Source of the DNA: JBLZUR01 sp048565625
GTDB taxonomy: Bacteria > Pseudomonadota > Alphaproteobacteria > Sphingomonadales > Sphingomonadaceae
Length of the DNA stretch: 64,000 bases
Assembly: GCF_048565625.1 (NCBI RefSeq)
Contig: NZ_JBLZUR010000002.1
Span: 186,001 to 250,000 of the forward strand
Direction: 5' to 3'
In this document: one piece after another, positions 57,826 through 64,000 of the stretch
Position numbering within the stretch: the stretch's first letter is position 1
Layout: every line of letters starts with the position of its first letter
Translations under genes and position numbers: made by a program
The notes under the pieces: generated by a model
What the model was told of the DNA's origin: nothing
What the model saw: the letters and a program-made list of their open reading frames with translations, nothing else
Database searches by the model: none

Positions 57826-58587
57826 GTGAGGGGATTGCAGGGGAAGGTGGCGATCGTCACCGGTGGCGGCCAGGGGATCGGGCGCGCATTGTCGCTCCGT
57901 CTTGCCGAAGAGGGCGCGAAGGTCGCGATCTTCGACCTGAAGCCTGAGGCCGGGGAGGAGACGGCCAAGCTCGCCGGCGAGGGCGCGACGGTCAGCACTT
58001 ATGCGCTCGACGTCGGCGATCAGGATGCCGTGAAGGACGCGGTCGCGCGGGTCGAGGCCGAGCTGGGTCCGATCTGGGCGCTGGTCAACAATGCCGGCTG
58101 GGATCAGCCGATGCCGTTCCTCGCCACCGACAAGGCGCTGTGGGACAAGATCATCCGCATCAACCTCTACGGCCCGCTCAACACCCATCATGCGGTGGCC
58201 CCGCTGATGGTCGAGCGTCGCGCCGGTCGCATCATCAACATCGCGTCCGACGCCGCGCGCGTCGGGACCAGCAACGAGGCGGTCTATTCCGCATGCAAGG
58301 GCGGGCTGATCAGCTTCACCAAATCGGTCGCGCGTGAGCTTGCTTCCAAGGGCGTGCTGCTGAACGCGGTCTGCCCGGGGCCGACCAATACGCCGATGAT
58401 GGCAAGCGTGCTGGGCGAGGGCGAGCAGGCGGTGAAGTGGAAGGACGCGATGGTCCGCGGCATCCCGCTGAAGCGCATGGGCGAGCCGGACGACTATGCC
58501 GGCATCGTCGCCTTCCTCGCTTCGGACGACGCGAGCTTCATCACCGGCCAGACCTTCTCGGTCGCCGGCGGCATGAACATGATCTGA
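57826..58587 (+). CDS. BadH-like 2-hydroxycyclohexanecarboxyl-CoA dehydrogenase (SDR)
   Basis: A 253-aa classical SDR: VTGGGQGIGRALS, IFDLKPEAG, VNNAGWDQPMPF, INIASDAARVGTSNEAVYSACKGGLISF (Ser, Tyr-x3-Lys), and a GQTFSVAGGMNMI ending. The sequence around NNAGWD and NIASDAARVG-SNEAVY-ACKGGL closely follows BadH (as I recall it). BadH oxidises 2-hydroxycyclohexane-1-carboxyl-CoA to the 2-keto compound. Followed in one operon by a thioesterase and a BadI-like gene. Confidence 0.85.
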   Translation: MRGLQGKVAIVTGGGQGIGRALSLRLAEEGAKVAIFDLKPEAGEETAKLAGEGATVSTYALDVGDQDAVKDAVARVEAELGPIWALVNNAGWDQPMPFLATDKALWDKIIRINLYGPLNTHHAVAPLMVERRAGRIINIASDAARVGTSNEAVYSACKGGLISFTKSVARELASKGVLLNAVCPGPTNTPMMASVLGEGEQAVKWKDAMVRGIPLKRMGEPDDYAGIVAFLASDDASFITGQTFSVAGGMNMI

Positions 58588-58588
58588 C

Positions 58589-59014
58589 ATGGCGGACGCC
58601 GAAGCCCCGCCATTCCCGGGTGACTGGGACTGCACCGAACTGTCCAACACCGGACCGTGGACGATCGGTCAGGTCTGGATCGATCGGACGCAGGGCAAGT
58701 ACTGCATGATGGTCGGAGAGCAGCACTGCAACGCCTTCGGCATGATGCACGGCGGGGCGATGGCGACCTTCGTCGATGCGCAGGTGGTGGCGGTGCGGCC
58801 CTATACGGGCGCGGAAAGCAACCATACGCCGACGGTTACGCTCTCGGTCGACTATCTCGCCGGGGTGCCGGCCGGAAGCTGGCTTCTGCTGACGGTGGAG
58901 ATTCTCCGCACCACGCGCACGTTGATTTTCACGCAGGGCGTTGCGACCGTCGATGGCAAGGCCGTCGCGCGGACCAGCGCCATCTACCGGAACAACCAAG
59001 ACAAGGGAGCCTGA
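58589..59014 (+). CDS. PaaI-type thioesterase
   Basis: A 141-aa hotdog protein with catalytic region AFGMMHGGAMATFVDAQVVA and LSVDYLAGVPAGSWLL. PaaI-type enzymes hydrolyse acyl-CoA side products and protect CoA pools in ring-degradation pathways. It starts 1 nt after the BadH-like gene and ends 1 nt before the BadI-like gene, so it is part of the ring-cleavage operon. It is not part of the known bad cluster. Confidence 0.85.
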   Translation: MADAEAPPFPGDWDCTELSNTGPWTIGQVWIDRTQGKYCMMVGEQHCNAFGMMHGGAMATFVDAQVVAVRPYTGAESNHTPTVTLSVDYLAGVPAGSWLLLTVEILRTTRTLIFTQGVATVDGKAVARTSAIYRNNQDKGA

Positions 59015-59015
59015 G

Positions 59016-59807
59016 ATGGCTGAGCATCAGTTCGAAGACATCATCTACGAAGTCCGCAAGCGCGCGGCCTGGATCATCATCAACCGCCCGAAGCTCTACA
59101 ACGCGTTCCGCGCGCAGACGATCGAGGAGCTGATCGCCGCATTCAAGCTGGCGGCGGACGATCGTGGCGTTTCCTCGGTGGTGCTGACCGGTGCCGGCGA
59201 CAAGGCGTTCTGCACAGGCGGCGACCAGTCCGCGCATGAGGGGCAGTATGACGGCCGCGGCATCGTCGGCCTGCCGATCGACGAGTTCCAGTCGATCATC
59301 CGCGACATTCCGAAGCCGGTGATCGCCCGCGTGAACGGTTTCGCGATCGGCGGCGGCAACGTCTTTGCGACTCTCTGCGACCTGACCATCGCCGCCGACA
59401 CGGCGAAGATGGGTCAGGTGGGGCCGAAGGTCGGTTCGGTCGATGCCGGCTGGGGCACCGCGATGCTGGCCCGCCATGTCGGCGACAAGAAGGCGCGTGA
59501 GATTTGGTTCCTGAACGAGCAGTACACGGCGCAACAGGCCCTTGAGATGGGCCTGGTCAACAAGGTCGTCCCCGCCGCCGAACTGGACGCTGCGGTCGAT
59601 GCGTGGACCGACATCCTCGCGGAACGCTCGCCCACCGCGCTCGCGCTCGCCAAGCGTTCGTTCAATGCCGACAGCGACAACATCCGTGGCATCAGCATGC
59701 TGTCGCTGAACGCGGTGAAGCTGTTCTACGATACCGAGGAGTCGAAGGAAGGCGTGCGGGCGTTCACCGAGCGTCGCAAGCCGGACTTCCACAAATACGT
59801 GAAGTAA
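59016..59807 (+). CDS. BadI-like 2-ketocyclohexanecarboxyl-CoA hydrolase (ring opening)
   Basis: A 263-aa crotonase with sequence very like BadI as remembered: FEDIIYEVRKRAAWIIINRP, GAGDKAFCTGGDQSAHEGQYDGRG, NGFAIGGGNVFATLCDLTI, GQVGPKVGSVDAGWGTA, and RSPTALALAKRSFNADS. BadI cleaves 2-ketocyclohexane-1-carboxyl-CoA to pimelyl-CoA. It lies next to the BadH-like gene and a CoA-transferase. This strongly supports an alicyclic ring in the substrate, even though the full pathway is aerobic here. Confidence 0.88.
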   Translation: MAEHQFEDIIYEVRKRAAWIIINRPKLYNAFRAQTIEELIAAFKLAADDRGVSSVVLTGAGDKAFCTGGDQSAHEGQYDGRGIVGLPIDEFQSIIRDIPKPVIARVNGFAIGGGNVFATLCDLTIAADTAKMGQVGPKVGSVDAGWGTAMLARHVGDKKAREIWFLNEQYTAQQALEMGLVNKVVPAAELDAAVDAWTDILAERSPTALALAKRSFNADSDNIRGISMLSLNAVKLFYDTEESKEGVRAFTERRKPDFHKYVK

Positions 59808-59820
59808 CGGCGCGACCGCC

Positions 59821-61056
59821 GTGCCGCGCGCGATCGCACCCGATCAGCTGGCGGAGGTGCTTCCGCCGGGCGGCCTGACCCTCGTGTCGGGCTGCTCGGC
59901 GGACTCCACCGTGCTCCTCGACGCTGTGGAGGCGGCGGGCGAGGCGCTGGGCGCGATGACCTTCTCCGGCATCTTCGTCGGTGGCCTGAACCGGCGCACC
60001 TGGCGCGCCGGTCTCGACAGCCGGGTGCTGTCCTTCTTCCTGACGCCGGAACTCCGCGCCGAGCGGGAGCGGGTCGAATTCCTGCCGCTCTGCTATGAGG
60101 ACCTGATCGCAGAGCTGCGGCGGCGCAGGCCGGCTGCGATGCTGTTGATGTGCGCGCCGCCGGACGCATCGGGCATGTGCAGCTTCGGCACGGAGGTCGG
60201 TGTTCTCGCCGATTTCTGGCGCGAGGTCCCGGTCCGCATCGCCCATATCAACCCTTTGATGCCGCGCACGGCGGGCGATTCCGGCATCCCCTATGATGCG
60301 CTCACGGCGGTGATCGATCACGCGCAGCCGCTCGCCGCGATGGAGTCCGGCCGCGACGATCCGGTGGCGGATGCGATCGCCGGCCATATCGCGCCGCTGG
60401 TGCCGAACGGGGCGACCCTGCAGACGGGCCTCGGCAAGGTTCCCGACGCCGCGATGCGGGCGCTGACCGGCCACCGCGACTTGCGCGCCCATACCGGCCT
60501 GTTAGGGGAGGGGCTGCTCGACCTCGTCCATTCGCCGGCAATGGCGGACGGGCCGAGCGCCGTCGTCGGCGTGGCGATCGGGGACGAAGCGTTCTACGGC
60601 CGGCTGGATCACCCCCGGCTGGACTTCCGCCCCGCCTCGGTGACGCACGATCCCGACGTTCTCCGCGCCATTCCCGACTTCATCACGATCAACTCCGCGC
60701 TTGAGGTCGACCTGTTCGGCCAGGTCTACTCCGAACTCACGCCCAAGGGCCTGATGTCCGGCCCCGGCGGTGCTTCCGACTACGCCCGGGGGGCGCGGGG
60801 ACATGGCGTTCGCATCATCGCGCTGCCCGCCAGTGCCGCGCGCGGGGCGGTCAGTCGTATCGTGCCAGCGGGCACCCCGGCTGGCCCGGTCTCGCTCGGC
60901 CGCATGGATGTGGACGTGATCGTGACCGAACATGGCGCGGCCGATCTGCGCGGCCTCGGCCATGACGCGCGCGCTCAAGCGCTGATTGCAATCGCCGCGC
61001 CCGATCACCGCGACAGCCTTGCCGATGGCTGGGACGCCTTCGCCCGCCGCCTCTGA
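59821..61056 (+). CDS. Acetyl-CoA hydrolase/CoA-transferase family protein
   Basis: A 411-aa class I CoA-transferase-like protein (acetyl-CoA hydrolase/4-hydroxybutyrate CoA-transferase family): FITINSALEVDLFGQV with catalytic Glu295, GVAIGDEAFYG, GPGGASDYARGARG and IVTEHGAADLRGLG. It moves CoA between organic acids. It may activate a dicarboxylate from ring opening or the starting acid. GTG start at 59821. It is 13 nt from the BadI-like gene. Confidence 0.88.
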   Translation: MPRAIAPDQLAEVLPPGGLTLVSGCSADSTVLLDAVEAAGEALGAMTFSGIFVGGLNRRTWRAGLDSRVLSFFLTPELRAERERVEFLPLCYEDLIAELRRRRPAAMLLMCAPPDASGMCSFGTEVGVLADFWREVPVRIAHINPLMPRTAGDSGIPYDALTAVIDHAQPLAAMESGRDDPVADAIAGHIAPLVPNGATLQTGLGKVPDAAMRALTGHRDLRAHTGLLGEGLLDLVHSPAMADGPSAVVGVAIGDEAFYGRLDHPRLDFRPASVTHDPDVLRAIPDFITINSALEVDLFGQVYSELTPKGLMSGPGGASDYARGARGHGVRIIALPASAARGAVSRIVPAGTPAGPVSLGRMDVDVIVTEHGAADLRGLGHDARAQALIAIAAPDHRDSLADGWDAFARRL

Positions 61057-61085
61057 GCGGCCACACTCCAGCACGGATCGCCTCT

Positions 61086-62372
61086 ATGATCGACCTACCC
61101 GCACTCACCCAGTTCCGCGTCGAGCCGCAGGATAATGGCCTCGTCCATTTCGTCTTCGACTGTCCCGGGCGCACGATGAACGTATTTTCGGAGGCGGCGA
61201 TCGAGGATCTCGGCCGCTTCGCCGAATGGCTGGCGGATGCGCCAGTGAAGGGTGCGCTGATCCGCTCGGGCAAGGACAACGCGTTCTGCGCGGGGGCCGA
61301 TCTGACCGAGCTCGGCGTCGCTTACGACATGATCGTCGCCGCGCCGGAGCGGAAGCGCTTCAACTTGGCCTTCGACCATTTCTTCCGCCTGAGCCTCGCC
61401 TGCCGCGCGCTGGAGACGGCGGGCAAGCCCGTCGCCGTCGCGGTCGCGGGTCTGGCATTGGGCGGAGGCTGCGAACTGACGCTTGCCGCGCATCACCGTG
61501 TGCTTGTGGACGATCCGAAGGTGGCGATGGGCCTGCCGGAGTCGCTGGTCGGGCTCCTGCCCGGTGCCGGCGGGACGCAGCGTCTGCCGCGTCTGATCGG
61601 CATCGAGGCGGCCTTGCCGATCCTGCTGGAGGGCGCGAGGCTGAGCGGGCAGGCGGCGGTCGATGCGGGGCTGGCCCACGCGCTCGCCGCGCCGGGCGAG
61701 GAAATCGCCCGCGCCGAGGCGTGGCTGCTCTCCGCGCCCGAGGCCAAGCAGCCCTGGGATCGCGACGGGTGGATCGCACCGGCCGGCGGGGATGTGGCCG
61801 CGACGATCGGGCCGGTTCGCGAGCGCATTCTGGCCGAAACGCTGGGCCATTATCCCGCGCCGCTCGCCATTCTCGACTGCCTTGAGTTCGGTCTGCCGCA
61901 GGTCTTCGACGGCGCGATCCGCACCGAGATGTCGATCTTCGCGCACCTCATCCAGCGGGAGGAGGCGAGGAACATGATCCAGACGCTCTTCCTTGGTCGC
62001 ACCGATCACGACCGTCTCGCTCGTAAGGACGCGCTGCCGTCTGTCGTTCGGGAGGCGGTCGATGCGGTGAACCGCGCGCTCAGCGACGTGGCCGACGCTG
62101 CGGCGCTCCGCCATGCAGGTTTCTCGCTGCCCGCCGGCGAGAAGGTCGCGCCGGTTCGCCAGCGCGCCGGGCGCGGCTACTGGATCGAAGGCGCGGACGC
62201 TGTCGCACCGGAGGCGAAGCGCCACATCGACAGCATCAGCGCGGCCGTCGCCCCGCTGGCTGCGGACCGCTCACCCGAGGAGCTGCGGATCGCGGATTAT
62301 GCGATCGTGCAGGCCACCGGCTATCCCGCCTATCTCGGCGGACCCTTCGCCTATCTTCGCCGGGGCGGTTAG
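61086..62372 (+). CDS. FadJ-like enoyl-CoA hydratase lacking the NAD-binding dehydrogenase domain
   Basis: A 428-aa protein. Residues 1-~190 form an active crotonase (GKDNAFCAGADLTEL, LALGGGCELTLAAHHRV with Glu, GLPESLVGLLPGAGGTQRLPR with second Glu). Residues ~190-305 resemble the linker of FadB/FadJ (FFxLGRTD-like LFLGRTDHDR). The Rossmann NAD domain of FadJ is missing, and residues ~310-428 match its C-terminal helical domain (VQATGYPAYLGGPFAYLRR). The gene thus looks like a multifunctional enzyme that lost its central domain or never had it. Convergent with the epoxide hydrolase gene. Confidence 0.82.
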   Translation: MIDLPALTQFRVEPQDNGLVHFVFDCPGRTMNVFSEAAIEDLGRFAEWLADAPVKGALIRSGKDNAFCAGADLTELGVAYDMIVAAPERKRFNLAFDHFFRLSLACRALETAGKPVAVAVAGLALGGGCELTLAAHHRVLVDDPKVAMGLPESLVGLLPGAGGTQRLPRLIGIEAALPILLEGARLSGQAAVDAGLAHALAAPGEEIARAEAWLLSAPEAKQPWDRDGWIAPAGGDVAATIGPVRERILAETLGHYPAPLAILDCLEFGLPQVFDGAIRTEMSIFAHLIQREEARNMIQTLFLGRTDHDRLARKDALPSVVREAVDAVNRALSDVADAAALRHAGFSLPAGEKVAPVRQRAGRGYWIEGADAVAPEAKRHIDSISAAVAPLAADRSPEELRIADYAIVQATGYPAYLGGPFAYLRRGG

Positions 62373-63520
62373 CGGATCGAGCGGAAGCAGGTCCTGAGCT
62401 CGTCCACGAACAGGGCCGGCTGCTCGAACGCCGCGAAATGCCCACCGCGGTCGACTTCGTTCCAGTGGATCAGGTTATGGATGCTGCGCTCCGCCCAGCT
62501 GCGCGGGGCGCGGTAGATGTCGTGGGGGAACACGCTGCATCCGGTCGGCACATCGAGTTCGACCGCGCCGAAGCCGCCCTTGAAGCTTTCCCAATATAGC
62601 CGCGCCGAAGAAGCGCCTTTGTTGGGCAGCCAGTAGAGCATGATGTTGTCGAGCATCTCGTCCATCCCGAGCGCGTCGGTGGGGCTGCCCTGATTGTCGG
62701 TCCAAGACCAGAATTTCTCGTAGATCCACGCCGCCTGTCCGACGGGCGAGTCGGCCAGGCCGTAGCCGAGCGTCTGCGGACGGGTGGATTGCTGGATCGC
62801 GTAGCCGTTGTCGACGCGGGCATAGTCTTCCATGTCCGACAGCATCCGCGCCTCGCCTTCGCTGAGCGATCCGCTCACATCGGCCGGCATGACAAGCGGC
62901 ATGTTGACGTGGATCGCCGCCAGCTCCTTCGGCCACAGGCGACCCAGCATGGTAGTTATCGCCGCGCCCCAGTCCCCGCCCTGCGCGACATAGCGTGAGT
63001 AGCCGAGGCGCGGCATCAGCGCGGCCCAGGCGGCGGCGATGCGCTGCACCGACCAGCCGGTCGATCGCGGCGTGTCGGAGAAGCCGTAGCCGGGCAGCGA
63101 AGGCACCACGACATGGAAGGCGTCCGCCGGATCGCCGCCATGCGCCGCCGGATCGGTCAACGGGCCGATCACCTTGCTGAATTCGATCACTGATCCCGGC
63201 CAGCCATGCGTCAGGATGATCGGCAGGGCATTCGCTTCGGGCGAGCGGACGTGCAGGAAGTGGATGCCGACACCGTCGATCTCGGTGCGATACTGTCCGA
63301 AGCCGTTCAACATCCGCTCGCATCGCCGCCAGTCATAGCGGGTGCGCCAGTGCTCCACGAGCGCGCGGACCGCTTCGAGCGGCGCGCCCTGGCTCCAGTT
63401 ATCCACCGACTCCCTGTCGGGCCAGCGGACCGCCTCGAGGCGGCGGCCAAGGTCGGCGAGCTCCGCCTCGGGGATGTCGAGGGTGAAGGGCTCGATGGCC
63501 GCGCTTTCCGAACCCGTCAT
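62369..63520 (-). CDS. Epoxide hydrolase (EHN-type alpha/beta-hydrolase)
   Basis: A 383-aa alpha/beta-hydrolase with the N-terminal EHN domain (residues 12-110, IEPFTLDIPEAELADL and WRRCERMLNGFGQYR), oxyanion motif HGWPGS (105-110), nucleophile Asp183 in QGGDWGAA, a cap with MLDNIMLYWL, and His in RGGHFAAFEQP. It opens epoxides to diols and resembles microsomal/juvenile-hormone-type enzymes that act on terpenoid epoxides. Stop codons overlap by three bases with the convergent FadJ-like gene. Confidence 0.92.
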   Translation of the reverse strand: MTGSESAAIEPFTLDIPEAELADLGRRLEAVRWPDRESVDNWSQGAPLEAVRALVEHWRTRYDWRRCERMLNGFGQYRTEIDGVGIHFLHVRSPEANALPIILTHGWPGSVIEFSKVIGPLTDPAAHGGDPADAFHVVVPSLPGYGFSDTPRSTGWSVQRIAAAWAALMPRLGYSRYVAQGGDWGAAITTMLGRLWPKELAAIHVNMPLVMPADVSGSLSEGEARMLSDMEDYARVDNGYAIQQSTRPQTLGYGLADSPVGQAAWIYEKFWSWTDNQGSPTDALGMDEMLDNIMLYWLPNKGASSARLYWESFKGGFGAVELDVPTGCSVFPHDIYRAPRSWAERSIHNLIHWNEVDRGGHFAAFEQPALFVDELRTCFRSIR

Positions 63521-63609
63521 TGCGCTCTCCTGCTGTTATCGAGGCGAGCATAACCTGACCGGATGGTGCGGACCACCGATATCACCGCAGAAGCGGTGGA
63601 CGCGAGTTG

Positions 63610-63623
63610 GTAAACTGACTTAT
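63610..63623. promoter_or_regulatory. GTAAAC half-site upstream of the last gene
   Basis: GTAAAC at 63610-63615 is followed by TGACTTAT. The right arm is poor (ACTTAT), so only a half-site is claimed. It precedes the acyl-CoA dehydrogenase gene at 63649 by 39 bp. Confidence 0.3.
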
Positions 63624-63648
63624 GATCCAGAAAAGGCAGGAGAGGGTG

Positions 63649-64000
63649 ATGTTGGACGTAACAGGACGCACGATCTACAACGAGGATCACGCCCAATTCC
63701 GCGAGACGGTGCGCCGCTTCCTCGCCGCCGAATTCACGCCCAAGCTGGAAGAGTTCGAGGCGGAGGGCAAGGTCAGCCGCGACCTCTGGCGCGCGGCGGG
63801 TGAGGCCGGGCTGCTCTGCCCCGGCGTACCCGAACGCTTCGGCGGGCCGGGCCTCGACTTCTCGTTCAACGCGGTCATCAATGAGGAATTCGGCTATGCG
63901 ATGATGTCGGACTGCCTGACGCTGCAGACCGACGTCAGCATGCCGTACATCCTCCATTACGGGACGGATGAGCAGCGCGACAGGTGGTTGCCCGGCATGG
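63649..64000 (+). CDS. Acyl-CoA dehydrogenase, N-terminal part (runs off the right edge)
   Basis: The first 117 codons of an acyl-CoA dehydrogenase-like protein: MLDVTGRTIYNEDHAQFRE, then ETVRRFLAAEF, LWRAAGEAGLLCPGVPERF, GGPGLDFSFNAV and HYGTDEQRDRWLPGM. This is the N-terminal helical domain of the family. The gene is paralogous to that at 56062 (ETVRRFVEKEI, LWLKAGEAGLLC). ATG 63649 follows GGAGAGGG. The active-site residues are beyond the window. Confidence 0.92.
   Translation, partial: MLDVTGRTIYNEDHAQFRETVRRFLAAEFTPKLEEFEAEGKVSRDLWRAAGEAGLLCPGVPERFGGPGLDFSFNAVINEEFGYAMMSDCLTLQTDVSMPYILHYGTDEQRDRWLPGM

Noticed and set aside
1..64000. tRNA, rRNA, CRISPR arrays and integrase genes
   Set aside because: None was recognised by eye on either strand; absence is stated with the limits of manual reading.

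Overview
The window looks like a chromosomal segment of an alphaproteobacterium of the sphingomonad type. This is inferred from very high G+C, many GTG/TTG starts, two large TonB-dependent receptors, a double cold-shock-domain protein, dispersed hairpin repeats of the kind common in sphingomonads, and the phoH/ybeY/corC/lnt and lptC/lptA gene sets. I found no rRNA, tRNA, CRISPR array, integrase or intact insertion sequence. One degraded IS5-type transposase remnant is present near 2.35-2.58 kb.

The first ~26 kb is a housekeeping and stress region. It holds the tail of a probable gamma-glutamyltransferase, a long-chain acyl-CoA ligase, Dps, a DUF1328 membrane peptide, a solitary bacterial ATP-dependent DNA ligase, a glycine-zipper protein, an RTX protein, a CDF-type transporter, a Gly-rich double cold-shock protein, TerC and an RNase D-like nuclease. 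After these come lptC-lptA, a sterol-desaturase-like protein overlapping a DUF2141 protein, phoH-ybeY-M24-corC-sugar dehydrogenase, a VOC protein, and the overlapping run lnt-DUF486-modA-modB (no modC follows). A second RTX protein with a seven-repeat N-terminal region and an S10 serine carboxypeptidase close the region. Four hairpin-type repeat elements, of three kinds, lie in the first 20 kb.

From ~26.7 kb to the end nearly every gene fits one large catabolic locus for a hydrophobic, probably alicyclic or terpenoid-like, carboxylic compound. Uptake: two TonB-dependent receptors. Activation and oxidation: two tandem Rieske oxygenase alpha subunits with a 118-aa partner, an AMP-forming acyl-CoA synthetase, a GST and an epoxide hydrolase. 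Beta-oxidation-like steps: three acyl-CoA dehydrogenases, several crotonases, MaoC hydratases and SDRs. Carbon-carbon cleavage: a thiolase next to an HMG-CoA-synthase/DUF35 fusion, a MaoC + CitE-like lyase pair, and a BadH/BadI-like pair preceded by a MarR regulator, which parallels the ketocyclohexane-carboxyl-CoA ring-opening system of Rhodopseudomonas.

The most novel structure is a duplicated three-gene module: an APH-type phosphotransferase, a ~170-aa helical protein, and a ~315-aa protein carrying a DHSWG(P/T)R motif. The first two resemble the LvaA/LvaB hydroxyacyl-CoA kinase pair of levulinate catabolism. Both module copies carry a shared ACC-N4-GGT palindrome about 80 bp upstream of the kinase gene. 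A second palindrome, GTAAAC-N2-GTTnAC, lies in at least three promoters of the locus, with half-sites in three more, and suggests one regulon. Substrate and regulator identity are inference; no reaction can be proved from sequence alone.
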